Source: Williamsia serinedens (GTDB lineage: Bacteria; Actinomycetota; Actinomycetes; Mycobacteriales; Mycobacteriaceae). Taken from it: a stretch of DNA of 64,000 nucleotides. Under the pieces are notes generated by a model. That model searched no databases, was not told the origin of the DNA, and saw only the letters and a program-made list of their open reading frames with translations. How positions within the stretch are numbered: the stretch's first letter is position 1; each line of letters starts with the position of its first letter. This document shows, piece after piece, positions 33,537 through 42,767 of the stretch. The stretch is from positions 558,001-622,000 of the forward strand of contig NZ_JAMTCG010000003.1 in assembly GCF_024171725.1 (NCBI RefSeq), given 5' to 3'. The position numbers and the translations under genes were made by a program.

Positions 33537-34562
33537 GTGACGCGGTCACGGATCCTCGCCCCCATGGTCGTCGCGCTGGCGGCCGCGGTGGGCCTCACCG
33601 CCTGCGGTGGCGGTACCAGCGACAGCGCGGACGGCGGGGCCAGTCAGGCCGCCACGACCACGACGCTGTCGCTCGTCGGCTACGCCGTCCCCCAGCCCGG
33701 GTTCGAGAAGGTCATCCCCGGTTTCCAGGCGACCGCCGCCGGCAAGGGCGTCGGCTTCAACCAGAGCTACGGCGCCTCGGGTGACCAGTCGCGCAAGGTG
33801 GTCCAGGGTCTCGCCGCCGACGTCGTGGCGTTCTCCGTCGAGCCCGACGTGACCCGCCTGGTGACCGCGGGCAAGGTCGACCCGTCGTGGGACGCCGGCC
33901 AGTACAAGGGCATCGGGTTCGGGTCGGTGGTGTCCCTCGTCGTCCGCAAGGGCAACCCCAAGAACATCCGCACCTGGGACGACCTGCTGCGGCCGGGCAT
34001 CACGGTCGTGAGCCCCGATCCGCGGTCGTCGGGGTCGGCGAAGTGGAACCTGCTCGCGCCGTACGCCGCCGCGAGCCAGGGCGGCAAGGACAAGCAGGCC
34101 GGGATCGACTTCGTCAGCAAGCTGGTCACCGACCACATCAAGGCCCGTCCCGGGTCGGGTCGCGACGCCTCGGACCTGTTCCTGCAGGGCTCCGGTGACG
34201 TCCTCATCTCCTACGAGAACGAGGCCATCAACCTGCAGCGCCAGGGCAAGGACGTCGACTTCATCGATCCCCCGACCACGTTCAAGATCGAGAACCCCGT
34301 CGCCGTCGTGAAGGGCAGCCACGAGACGCAGGCGAAGGCCTTCGTCGACTACATCACCTCGGCCGACGGTCAGAAGCTGTGGGCGCAGGCCGGGTTCCGG
34401 CCCGTCGACCCGCAGGTCGCGAGCCAGACCGCGAGCCAGTTCCCGACACTGGGCACCGTCTACACCATCAGCGACCTCGGCGGATGGAAGACCGTCGACA
34501 AGGAGCTGTTCGACAAGCAGAACGGTCTGCTCACCCAGGTGTACGCCAAGGCGACCGGATAG
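33537..34562 (+). CDS. cysP: sulfate ABC transporter substrate-binding lipoprotein
   Basis: 341 residues. Signal peptide with lipobox GLTAC (Cys ~23). The mature protein matches the sulfate/thiosulfate-binding family: SYGASGDQSRKVVQGL, ADVVAFSVEPDVTRL, KGNPKNIRTWDDLL, VVSPDPRSSGSAKWN and DVLISYENEAI. It binds sulfate or thiosulfate outside the membrane and delivers it to the CysTW permease. GTG start with GAAAGG upstream; the stop overlaps the next GTG by one base. May also be named subI. Confidence 0.9.
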   Translation: MTRSRILAPMVVALAAAVGLTACGGGTSDSADGGASQAATTTTLSLVGYAVPQPGFEKVIPGFQATAAGKGVGFNQSYGASGDQSRKVVQGLAADVVAFSVEPDVTRLVTAGKVDPSWDAGQYKGIGFGSVVSLVVRKGNPKNIRTWDDLLRPGITVVSPDPRSSGSAKWNLLAPYAAASQGGKDKQAGIDFVSKLVTDHIKARPGSGRDASDLFLQGSGDVLISYENEAINLQRQGKDVDFIDPPTTFKIENPVAVVKGSHETQAKAFVDYITSADGQKLWAQAGFRPVDPQVASQTASQFPTLGTVYTISDLGGWKTVDKELFDKQNGLLTQVYAKATG

Positions 34563-35422
34563 TGGCGGTCCCCGCCTCGCTCGTCGCGCCGCCCACACCC
34601 CCGCCGGGGCGTGGGCGGCGCGCCGGTGTCGGCACCGCCCTCGGGATCGGGGCCGGCACACTGTGGTTGAGCCTCATCGTGCTCATCCCGATCGCCGCCA
34701 TCGTCGCGCGATCGGTCGACGGCGGCTGGTCGGCCTTCGTCGACGCCGTCTCCTCCGACGCGGCGGTCGCCGCGTTCGAGGTGACGGTGGGGACGTCGGT
34801 GGTGGTCACCGTGATCAACGCGATCGTCGGCGTACAGATCGCGTGGGTGCTGACACGGGACTCGTTCCCCGGCAAGCGGATCGTCGACGCCCTCATCGAC
34901 CTGCCGTTCGCGCTGCCGACGATCGTCGCGAGCATCGTGCTGCTCTCGCTGTACGGCCCCGACAGCCCCGTCGGGATCCACGTGCAGCAGACGAAGATCG
35001 GACTGGGGATCGCGCTGCTGTTCGTCACGTTGCCGTTCGTCGTGCGCACCGTGCAGCCGGTCATCCTCGAACTCGACCGGGAAGCGGAACAGGCCGCCGC
35101 CACGCTCGGCGCCCGCACGTCGACGACGCTGCGCCGCGTCGTGTTCCCCGCGCTGGCGCCGGCGTTGCTGTCGGGCGCGGGTCTCGCGTTCTCACGCGCC
35201 ATCGGTGAGTTCGGGTCCGTCGTCCTCATCGGCGGCGGCATCCCGAAACAGACCGAGGTCTCGTCGCAGTACATCCGGTCGCTGATCGAACAGGACAGTC
35301 CGCAGGCCGCCGCCGCGGTGTCGGTGGTGCTGCTGGCGATCTCGTTCGTCGTGCTGCTGGTGCTGCGCCTGACCGCGGACCGCCTCTCCCGGAAGGAGAC
35401 CCCGACCCGTGCAGCACGGTAG
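34562..35422 (+). CDS. cysT: sulfate ABC transporter permease CysT
   Basis: 286 residues, six predicted membrane segments. The EAA loop is EQAAATLGARTSTTLRRVVFP (~residues 176-196) and LPFALPTIVAS and AIGEFGSVVLIGG are typical of CysT. It forms a heterodimeric channel with CysW. Starts one base inside the cysP stop and overlaps cysW by 14 bases, so translation is coupled. Confidence 0.9.
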   Translation: MAVPASLVAPPTPPPGRGRRAGVGTALGIGAGTLWLSLIVLIPIAAIVARSVDGGWSAFVDAVSSDAAVAAFEVTVGTSVVVTVINAIVGVQIAWVLTRDSFPGKRIVDALIDLPFALPTIVASIVLLSLYGPDSPVGIHVQQTKIGLGIALLFVTLPFVVRTVQPVILELDREAEQAAATLGARTSTTLRRVVFPALAPALLSGAGLAFSRAIGEFGSVVLIGGGIPKQTEVSSQYIRSLIEQDSPQAAAAVSVVLLAISFVVLLVLRLTADRLSRKETPTRAAR

Positions 35423-36212
35423 GGCCGCGCGCTACGCGAACCGGACGTTCACGCTCGTCTACCTGACGATCCTGCTGCTGGTGCCGCTCGGGCTGATCCT
35501 GTACCGGACGTTCTCGCCGGGCGTGGGGGCGTTCCTCGACTCGATGTCGTCGCCGGCGGCAATCTCGGCGATCAACCTGTCGCTGCTCATCGTCGCCATC
35601 GTGGTGCCCCTCAACGTCGTCTTCGGCGTCGTGATCGCGCTCGCCCTGGCCCGCGGGACCTGGCGCGGCCGGGCGATCGTGCAGGCCGTCGTCGACCTGC
35701 CGTTCGCCATCTCACCGGTCATCGTCGGCGTCTCGCTGATCCTGGTGTGGGGCGTCGACGGCTGGTTCGGGTTCCTCGCCGACTGGGGGATCCAGATCAT
35801 CTTCGCCGTGCCCGGCATGGTGCTCGCGACCATCTTCGTGACCCTGCCGTTCGTCGTGCGTGAGGTGGAGCCGGTCCTGCGCGAGATCGGTGTGGAGCAG
35901 GAGGAGGCCGCGGCGACGCTCGGCGCCTCGGCCTGGCAGACCTTCCTGCGCATCACGCTTCCCGCCATCCGATGGGGTCTCGGCTACGGCGTGATCCTCA
36001 CCGTCGCACGCAGTCTGGGCGAGTTCGGCGCGGTGATCATGGTGTCGTCGAACCAGCCCGGCGTCTCCCAGTCGCTGACGCTGCTCGTCTACGGACGTCA
36101 TCAGCAGGGCAACGAGTACGGCGCCTACACCGCGTCGACGATGCTCATGCTGATCGCGCTCGTCGCGCTGGTGTTCATGACCGTCCTGGCCCGTCGCAAG
36201 GACGCCGCCTGA
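35409..36212 (+). CDS. cysW: sulfate ABC transporter permease CysW
   Basis: 267 residues, six membrane segments. EAA loop EEAAATLGASAWQTFLRITLP (~residues 159-179), DLPFAISPVIVGVSL and SLGEFGAVIMVSSN fit CysW. GTG start within the end of cysT. The operon stops here: the expected ATPase gene cysA is not next, and the following gene is convergent. Confidence 0.9.
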   Translation: MQHGRAARYANRTFTLVYLTILLLVPLGLILYRTFSPGVGAFLDSMSSPAAISAINLSLLIVAIVVPLNVVFGVVIALALARGTWRGRAIVQAVVDLPFAISPVIVGVSLILVWGVDGWFGFLADWGIQIIFAVPGMVLATIFVTLPFVVREVEPVLREIGVEQEEAAATLGASAWQTFLRITLPAIRWGLGYGVILTVARSLGEFGAVIMVSSNQPGVSQSLTLLVYGRHQQGNEYGAYTASTMLMLIALVALVFMTVLARRKDAA

Positions 36213-36218
36213 GGTCCG

Positions 36219-37046
36219 TCAGCGATCGCTGCCCGACGGGGTGGAGGACTTGTCGACCGACGGGTGCGCGTTCGCGATCGCGGTGACGGTGCCCGAACCG
36301 ATGGCACCGTCGCGGTCGGTGATCACCGACGTGCCGACCGCGATCCCGTCGGCGTCGAGGTGCGACAGCGCCTGCACGCCCACCCATTCCGACGACGGGA
36401 CCCGCGACAGCGCGACGGTCAGGTCACCGTTGATGTAGCCGACCCAGTCGGTGCCGATGTTCGTGACCAGGCTGGTCCACTCCGACACCATCACCGCCCG
36501 CGCGTACGGGCTGGGTTCACGACCGGCGGTCACCTGCGGCGGCTTCCACCACGCGGTGAAGCGGTCGGCATTCAGGTGGTCGGAGAGCTCGGTCGTCCAC
36601 CCCGACGACGCCGAGTGGTACCAGGCCGCGGCCTCCGACGACGGATCGTCGAGGGCGGGTGGGGCCGGCACGGTCAGGTCCGGCAGCCACCTCTCACCCG
36701 GCGCGTTCTCGGTCCGCTTGTACTGCACGAACGTGGCGATCGCGACGACGTGGTCGTTCTGGACCGCCTCGGCGCGGGCGACCACGATCCGGCGGCCGGT
36801 GCGCACGATCTCGGTGTGCACCGTCGTCGGCGCCGTGCGGAAGGTGCGCAACAGCTCGACGGTGAGCCGGGCGGGTACGAAGCCGTCGACGCCGTGCGCG
36901 TCCTCGAGGACCTGGGCGAGCAGCCCGACGACCGCAGGCCCGGCGACGTGGTCGGGTCCCCATCCGGCCAGGGCGATCTCGGTCGCACGGTAGCGCGGCT
37001 CGCCGCCGGGTGTGGCGGGCTCGTCGACGTCGAAGAAGCGGATCAC
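36219..37046 (-). CDS. TesB-like acyl-CoA thioesterase
   Basis: 275 residues with two hot-dog-type halves: the first around GPAVVGLLAQVLEDAHG and ARLTVELLRTFRTAPTTVHTEIVRTGRRIVVARAEA, the second around WTSLVTNIGTDWVGYINGDLTVALSR and DADGIAVGTSVITDRDGAIGSGT. This is the TesB/thioesterase-like (3-domain) pattern of actinobacteria. Hydrolyses acyl-CoA; chain length unknown. The start overlaps the permease stop by four bases. Confidence 0.75.
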   Translation of the reverse strand: MIRFFDVDEPATPGGEPRYRATEIALAGWGPDHVAGPAVVGLLAQVLEDAHGVDGFVPARLTVELLRTFRTAPTTVHTEIVRTGRRIVVARAEAVQNDHVVAIATFVQYKRTENAPGERWLPDLTVPAPPALDDPSSEAAAWYHSASSGWTTELSDHLNADRFTAWWKPPQVTAGREPSPYARAVMVSEWTSLVTNIGTDWVGYINGDLTVALSRVPSSEWVGVQALSHLDADGIAVGTSVITDRDGAIGSGTVTAIANAHPSVDKSSTPSGSDR

Positions 37047-38377
37047 GACCTCACGTTCTCACGCGACGGTTCGACGACCGTCCCCCGCCACCCTCCGACG
37101 ATGCGCATCGCGTGATAGATGACCAGCGCGGCGACGGCGCCGAGTGCGATGCCACCGAACGCGAGGTCGCCGATGGTCCAGGCGAAGTCGGCGATCCCGA
37201 TGACCAGCGGGATGGCCGCGGTGAACTGGTTGATCGGACGGGTGAAGTCGACGCGTGCCGACACCCAGATGTTGACGCCGAGCACCGCGACCAGACCGTA
37301 GAGGGCCGTGGTCACGCCGCCGAGGACACCCGCGGGGATCGATGCGATCACCGCACCGACCTTGGGCGACAGCCCCAACAGGACCGCGCCGACGCCGGCC
37401 ACCCAGTACGCGGCCGTCGAGTACACGCGGGTGGCCGCCATGACGCCGATGTTCTCGGCGTACGTCGTCGTGGCCGACCCGCCCCCGGAGCCCGCGATGA
37501 CGGTGGCCAGGCCGTCGGCGGCCAGCGCGCGCCCGATCTGCCTGTCGTGGTCGACGCCGGTCATCGTCGTGATGGAGCGGACGTGCCCGATGTTCTCGAC
37601 CACCAGCACCAGCACGACCGGGATGAACAACGGCAGCACCGAGAGGTGGAACGACGGCGCGGTGAGATCGGGCAGGCCCACCCACGACGCGGCACCGATC
37701 GCGTCGGTCTCGACCTTGCCGCGGGCCAGGGCGACGAGGTAGCCGATGACCACGCACACCACGATCGCCAGCCGTCCGAACAGTCCGCGGAAGAAGATCA
37801 GCACCGCGACGAGCAGCACCAGCACGATCGTCGCGGTGACCGCGTCCTTGGTGAAGTTGGTCTTCGCGGTCGGGGCCAGGTTGAGGCCGATGATCGCGAC
37901 GATGGTGCCGGTGACGATCGGCGGCATCAGCGCCTCGATCCACCCCGTCCCGGCGAGATGCACGATCAGCCCGATGACGACGAGCAGCGCACCCACCACG
38001 ACGAGACCGCCGAGGGCCGAACTCTGCCCGTGCGACGCCGACGCCGCGGTGACCGGCGCGATGATGGCGAAGCTCGAGCCGAGGTAGCTGGGCAGCCGGT
38101 TGCGGGTGATCAGCAGGAACAGGATCGTCCCGATGCCGGAGAACAACAGCGTCGTCGCCGGCGGGAAACCCGTCAGGACGGGCACCAGGAACGTGGCCCC
38201 GAACATCGCGACGATGTGCTGCAGACCGATCCCGACGGTGCGCGGCCAGCTCAGCCGGTCACCGGGGGCGACGACACCACCGTCGGCGAGGTCGTCGGCG
38301 CCGACCCGACGCCACCGGAACATGTCGCCGACCGCGGGTTCGACGACGGGCGGGGGCGTGGCGGGGCTCTGTGGCAT
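37043..38377 (-). CDS. uracil/xanthine permease (NCS2 family)
   Basis: 444 residues, ~12-14 membrane segments. NCS2 hallmarks are LQHIVAMFGATFLVPVLTGF, GSSFAIIAPV, the substrate-binding VENIGHVRSITTMTG (Glu), and GGGSATTTYAENIGV. The protein is nearest to the UraA/uracil group. It is a proton-coupled nucleobase importer and is coupled to the thioesterase gene by a 4-base overlap. Confidence 0.88.
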   Translation of the reverse strand: MPQSPATPPPVVEPAVGDMFRWRRVGADDLADGGVVAPGDRLSWPRTVGIGLQHIVAMFGATFLVPVLTGFPPATTLLFSGIGTILFLLITRNRLPSYLGSSFAIIAPVTAASASHGQSSALGGLVVVGALLVVIGLIVHLAGTGWIEALMPPIVTGTIVAIIGLNLAPTAKTNFTKDAVTATIVLVLLVAVLIFFRGLFGRLAIVVCVVIGYLVALARGKVETDAIGAASWVGLPDLTAPSFHLSVLPLFIPVVLVLVVENIGHVRSITTMTGVDHDRQIGRALAADGLATVIAGSGGGSATTTYAENIGVMAATRVYSTAAYWVAGVGAVLLGLSPKVGAVIASIPAGVLGGVTTALYGLVAVLGVNIWVSARVDFTRPINQFTAAIPLVIGIADFAWTIGDLAFGGIALGAVAALVIYHAMRIVGGWRGTVVEPSRENVRS

Positions 38378-38477
38378 GCGGGACAGTCTGACGGACGCCG
38401 CCGTCCGTCTCTCGCCGAGTGCGTCACGGGGGCGCGAACACCTGTCGCTTCCCCGGGCGCGGGAGCAAGATCACCTC

Positions 38478-38894
38478 ATGACCGATTTCAACGCCACCAT
38501 CATCGACGAGTTCCGCAGCAACGGCGGTCACGTGGAGACCGCCGGGTTCGGCGACAACCTGCTCATCCTGCACACCGTCGGCGCGAAGTCCGGCAAGGTC
38601 CGCGAGGTGCCGCTCTTCGCACTGCCCGACGGCGACGCCTGGCTCGTCGTCGGCTCGGCGGCCGGGTCACCGAAGGACCCGGCCTGGGTGCACAACCTGC
38701 GCGCGCACCCGCGGATCGACGTCGAGAAGCCCGGCGACGGGGGTGTCGAGACCGTGTCGGTGGCCGTCAGCGAGGTCGGCGCCGACGAGTGGGCACAGAC
38801 CTGGGAGCAGTTCACCACCGCGTCGTCCGGCTTCAAGGAGTACGAGAAGACCGCCGAGGGCCGCCGTTTCCCGATCTTCCGCCTGGTGCCCTGA
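38478..38894 (+). CDS. Ddn-like F420-dependent nitroreductase-family protein
   Basis: 138 residues, the length of the split beta-barrel Ddn family. Recognisable blocks: LILHTVGAKSGKVREVPLF (phosphate-binding), WLVVGSAAGSPKDPAWVHNLRAHP, and C-terminal RRFPIFRLVP. Family members bind deazaflavin F420 and reduce quinones or nitro compounds in actinobacteria. The stop forms a small hairpin with the convergent epimerase stop. Confidence 0.85.
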   Translation: MTDFNATIIDEFRSNGGHVETAGFGDNLLILHTVGAKSGKVREVPLFALPDGDAWLVVGSAAGSPKDPAWVHNLRAHPRIDVEKPGDGGVETVSVAVSEVGADEWAQTWEQFTTASSGFKEYEKTAEGRRFPIFRLVP

Positions 38895-38900
38895 GCAGGG

Positions 38901-39884
38901 TCAGGCGCGGGAGGCGGCCAGATCGTCGAGCGTCTCCCGCGCCGAGTGGCGCGGTGTCCAGCCCAGGTCGTCCCGGGCGTGCGACGTGTCCATGACGACG
39001 GACGTCCGGCCGATGTGGATCCACTCGGCGAACGACGGCAGGAACGGCATGCGCTTGACCACCTCGGCGGCCGCCTTCACCCCGATCGCAGGGAACGGGA
39101 CCGGCTGACCGCCGAGCGCCTCGACGATCTCGCCGAGGCTGACGGTGCCGTCGCCCGCGATGTTGTACGCACCCGGCGGCGCGTCGGCGACGGCGCAGAT
39201 CGCGATCGCCTCGGCGACGTCGTCGTGGTGGACCAGCTGCACGGGGACGCCGTGGTCCGGGAAGGGCATCTTGAGGCCTGGGACGGCGTTGAGCAGCGCT
39301 TTCGCCGGGCCGGGGAGCATGTTCCACGGCATCGACTCGGCCAGCGCCGGCGACTTGGGGCCGGCGACGATGCACGGACGCAGCGTGTAGACGTCGAGGT
39401 CGCTGCCCTCGACGAGGTCGGCGATGGCGAGCTCGCACTCGGCCTTCTGCGCCGAGTAGTAGTGCTCTGCCGACCCCCGGATGGGGGTGTCCTCGGTCAG
39501 CGGCAGCGGGTTGTCGTCGTGGTAGCCGTACGCGGCGACCGACGACGTGTAGACGATGCGGGTCGGTCGCTCGGCGGCGATCGTGGCCTCGAAGACGGTG
39601 GTGGTCCCCGCGAGGTTCACGCGGGCGGCCTCGTCGCGCGATCCCAGGACGATGAACGCCAGGTGCACCACGACGTCGGCGTCACGCACGAGCCCGTCGA
39701 CGGCCTCGCGGTCGAGGATGTCGCCCTGCCGGTACTCGGTCTTCGTCCACCCGTGCGCGGAGGGGTCGAACGGCCTGCGGGCCATGCCGATGATCCGATC
39801 GACTCGGTCATCGGCCTCGAGTGCCGTCACCGCGGAGATGCCGATCTCGCCGGTGGGGCCCGTGATGGCCACCGTCACTCCCAC
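38901..39884 (-). CDS. NAD-dependent epimerase/dehydratase (extended SDR)
   Basis: About 327 residues. The Rossmann motif is TGPTGEIG (in place of the usual TGGxGxxG), with DILD, VHLAF, SSVAAYG and catalytic YYSAQK (YxxxK; ~residue 144). A GTG with GAGGAG six bases upstream is preferred; two further GTG codons follow within four codons. Acts on an unknown nucleotide-sugar or polyketide/lipid-like substrate. An atypical SDR is possible given the altered glycine motif. Confidence 0.75.
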   Translation of the reverse strand: MGVTVAITGPTGEIGISAVTALEADDRVDRIIGMARRPFDPSAHGWTKTEYRQGDILDREAVDGLVRDADVVVHLAFIVLGSRDEAARVNLAGTTTVFEATIAAERPTRIVYTSSVAAYGYHDDNPLPLTEDTPIRGSAEHYYSAQKAECELAIADLVEGSDLDVYTLRPCIVAGPKSPALAESMPWNMLPGPAKALLNAVPGLKMPFPDHGVPVQLVHHDDVAEAIAICAVADAPPGAYNIAGDGTVSLGEIVEALGGQPVPFPAIGVKAAAEVVKRMPFLPSFAEWIHIGRTSVVMDTSHARDDLGWTPRHSARETLDDLAASRA

Positions 39885-40090
39885 TCCGCACTCCTCACGT
39901 CCCACGTCATCGGCCGATCGTCGCACGGCCGGGTCACGGGCTCGGGGGTTTCCGCGTGACGAAATCGCCACGATCGCGTATCGCACCGGTGGGGCCTCGT
40001 TCCTGACGTCACCCGGACGGACGAACGGCAGAACCGGTCACATACGTTGTGCGCCAACGGTTTCTGCCCCAACACGCCCTCGTCGGACAG

Positions 40091-40966
40091 TCAGGGTCGC
40101 GGGGTCGCCTCGGGCAGTTTGTGTTCGGCCTCGACGAGAACGGTCCGGGCGAGCTCGCGGAACTGGTCGAACTGCCCCCGGGCGCCGTACCGGGCCCGCA
40201 GCGACGGCCAGTGGTCGAAGCGCGCCGCGGCGGCGATCGCGTTCGACTCCCCCAGATACCCGGGGAGCACATGGGCGATGGTCGGGTCGCGGCGGAGGCG
40301 CAACACGGTCTCGCGGTGCACGGTCGCGTTCGCCCGGTACTTGCTCACCACGACGCCGAGTTCGACGATCGGCCTCCCCAGCTCCGCGGCGAATCGGGCG
40401 ATCTGTGTCTGCACCTGCCCGATCCCGTAGGTGGACAACACATCGGGGATCGTCGGGACGAGATAGCCGTGCGCCATGGCCAATCCGTTGAGGGTGAGCG
40501 GGCCCATCGAGGGCGGGCAGTCGAGCAGCACGACGTCGTAGTCGCCGAGGACCGGGGCGAGCGCGTCACCGAGGATCCCGACGGCAGCGAGGGTGTCGTC
40601 GCGGCGCACCCGCAGCGCGCTGAGTTCCTCGGTCAGCTCGATGAGGTCGAGCGAGGACGGGACGAGATCGACGCCGGCCACCCCGTCCACCGTCGACACG
40701 TCACGCTGCAGCGCCTCGGCCAGGCGGAACGTCCGCGTCCCGTCGACGGCGTCGGCGAACAGGGCCGCGAGCGTCGCACCCCGGGTGTTCAGGTCGACCC
40801 AGCGATCGGGTCCGATCATCATCGCGGTGAGGTTCATCTGACTGTCGAGGTCCACCAGCAGCACCCGGCGTCCGAACTCGCCCGCGAGGAACTCGCCGAG
40901 GCCGGCGGTCACGGTCGTCTTCCCGACCCCGCCTTTGAGGTTCAGCGTCGCGATGACGGCGGGCAC
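40091..40966 (-). CDS. ParA/MinD-family ATPase without ParB partner
   Basis: 291 residues. The deviant Walker A KGGVGKTT is at residues 11-18, switch I LLVDLDSQMNLTAMM follows, Walker B is VVLLDCPPSMG, and VVVSKYRANATVHRETV is a typical ParA switch/DNA-contact region. It would form an ATP-dependent dimer that binds nucleoid DNA to position cargo. No parB or centromere-like array adjoins, so it is an orphan ParA; the cargo is unknown. Upstream is a relatively AT-rich 228-base gap shared with the divergent propeller gene. Confidence 0.85.
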   Translation of the reverse strand: MPAVIATLNLKGGVGKTTVTAGLGEFLAGEFGRRVLLVDLDSQMNLTAMMIGPDRWVDLNTRGATLAALFADAVDGTRTFRLAEALQRDVSTVDGVAGVDLVPSSLDLIELTEELSALRVRRDDTLAAVGILGDALAPVLGDYDVVLLDCPPSMGPLTLNGLAMAHGYLVPTIPDVLSTYGIGQVQTQIARFAAELGRPIVELGVVVSKYRANATVHRETVLRLRRDPTIAHVLPGYLGESNAIAAAARFDHWPSLRARYGARGQFDQFRELARTVLVEAEHKLPEATPRP

Positions 40967-41194
40967 CCGACGAGCGTAAGAGGCCTGTCCAGCAGTTCAC
41001 TACGACAAAGACCGAATTCGTTTCCTATCGCACTATTTACACCCGCGAAATGTTCACGGACTCAACAATTTAGGACTTGTCCCCACGATGTGAACTCCGT
41101 GCCGAAACCCGGTGAATTCTGTGTTTTGATGTGACCTGACAGATGAACGGCGCGGTTCGCTCACCTGACGCGTTCGAGCCGGAAGGCGAGCCCT

Positions 41195-42760
41195 ATGCAC
41201 GACGAGGTGGTCACCGTCGGTGACCTGCACCCCTCCCCCATCACCCCATCGACGTATGCGCTGGTCAGCGCGTCCGTCGTGACACCGCCGCGCGCAGCGT
41301 CGGCCCCTGCGCGGGCCCGCTGGGGCGGTCTGCGCCGCCACCGGGACCCGGTTCCCACGGCCCGTCGCGCGCCGGCGAACGGCGGGGTGCACGGCCGCAT
41401 CACCACCGGTTCGGAGGCGCGCGACGCGTTGACGGTGACGTCCCCGCCTCATCACGGGTCGGTCACCGTCGCGGCGGACGGCACCTTCACCTACCTCCCG
41501 CGCACCGCCGACCGCCACCGGGCCTCCGCCCGCACGCCGGTCGTCGACACCTTCCGCGCGGTCGTGAGCGACGACCGCGGACGCCGTTCCGCCGTCGCGA
41601 TCGCCCCGATCGTCACCGCGATCGGCCACTCGTGGCCCGTCGCCTACACCGCGAACTCGATGGGGTCGACGAGTGTGACCGTCGACGAGCACCCCTGCGG
41701 GCTCGCGCTCTCCGCCGACGGCCGACGCCTGTTCACCGTGAGTGCGACCGCGTCGAGCGTCGTCGCCGTCGACACCGAGACCATGACCGTGCTCGGAAGT
41801 GTCGCCCTCATCGGCCGACCCTCCGATCTCGCCCTCGACCGCGCGACGGGCCGTCTCTACGTCACGCTGCCCGAACTGCACATCGTCGAGGTCGTCGACG
41901 TCGCCACCCTCGAGGTCGTCGACGCGATCGGCCTGACCGGTCCCCGCGCCGTCGCCGTCGTCGACGGGCGAGCCGTGGTCGTCGCGACGGATGCCGGCGA
42001 GATCGTCACCGTCGACGTCACCGATCACGCGATCCTCGCCCGTGTCGGCGGGTGCGGGCGACCCCGCGCGCTGGTGCTCACCGCCGACGCCCGCACCGCC
42101 CTCGTTGTCGACGAGTCGACCACCGACGCCCGTCTGCACCTGGTGGGCTCACCGCTGCGCGATCCGCGGCCCGCGGGCACGTTCCGCGCGGACGGGTTCG
42201 TCTTCGACGTCGCGGTGTCCCCCGACGGCACCCGCGCGCACTTCGTCGAGGACGGGACACGCTCGCTGATGACCGTCGACCTGACGACCATGGCCGTCGT
42301 CGCGACGACCCCGCTCGAGACGTTCCACACCGGCGTCGCCGTCACCGCCGACGGCCGGTGGGTCATCGTCGCCGCCGCCTTCGACGACTGCGTCCGCGTG
42401 GTCGACACCGAGACCGGCGCGGTCACGTCGGCCGCCGTCACCGGCGAGTTCGCCCGCCACGTCCTCACCGGCCCCGACGGCCGCGGCTACGTGACCACCG
42501 CCGCCGGCGTCACCGCGATCGGCGGTCCGATCCACGGGTCCGTCGTCGCCGACGACGCCGCGCCCTGCCGCTTCACCCTCGCCGCGGCCCCCGCGCGGGG
42601 AACGGTGACCGTGTCCGAGGACGGCGCCTTCGTCTACGTGCCCGGCGCGCCGCTCGTCGACGGGGACTCGTTCACGGTGACCGTCGAGGACGGACGCCAC
42701 GCACCGGTGCAGGCGGTGGTCCCCGTGATCGCGGGTCTGCCCGGCTCCGTGCACGCCTGA
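41195..42760 (+). CDS. Ig-like / YncE-type beta-propeller / Ig-like protein
   Basis: 521 residues. After a ~60-residue Pro/Ala-rich leader lies a cadherin/VCBS-like repeat (DALTVTSPPHHGSVTVAADGTFTYL split over two strands, to ~residue 130). A seven-blade-type propeller follows with repeated ALSADGRRLFTVSA, RATGRLYVTLPE, AVSPDGTRAHFVED, AVTADGRWVIVAAA. A second Ig-like unit closes it (APARGTVTVSEDGAFVYVPG). Such proteins are usually exported cell-surface adhesin-like proteins, yet no signal peptide is visible. GGAAGGCGAG precedes the ATG. Confidence 0.7.
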   Translation: MHDEVVTVGDLHPSPITPSTYALVSASVVTPPRAASAPARARWGGLRRHRDPVPTARRAPANGGVHGRITTGSEARDALTVTSPPHHGSVTVAADGTFTYLPRTADRHRASARTPVVDTFRAVVSDDRGRRSAVAIAPIVTAIGHSWPVAYTANSMGSTSVTVDEHPCGLALSADGRRLFTVSATASSVVAVDTETMTVLGSVALIGRPSDLALDRATGRLYVTLPELHIVEVVDVATLEVVDAIGLTGPRAVAVVDGRAVVVATDAGEIVTVDVTDHAILARVGGCGRPRALVLTADARTALVVDESTTDARLHLVGSPLRDPRPAGTFRADGFVFDVAVSPDGTRAHFVEDGTRSLMTVDLTTMAVVATTPLETFHTGVAVTADGRWVIVAAAFDDCVRVVDTETGAVTSAAVTGEFARHVLTGPDGRGYVTTAAGVTAIGGPIHGSVVADDAAPCRFTLAAAPARGTVTVSEDGAFVYVPGAPLVDGDSFTVTVEDGRHAPVQAVVPVIAGLPGSVHA

Positions 42761-42767
42761 GCGCTCG

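Noticed and set aside
37010-38995. Plus-strand frame of 661 codons across the permease gene
   Set aside because: Shadow of the minus-strand uracil permease; low-complexity charged composition.
39885-40090. CGTTG-TGCGC-CAACG inverted repeat between the epimerase and ParA genes as an operator or parS-like site
   Set aside because: Only a 5-bp stem, single copy and not resembling known parS sequences.
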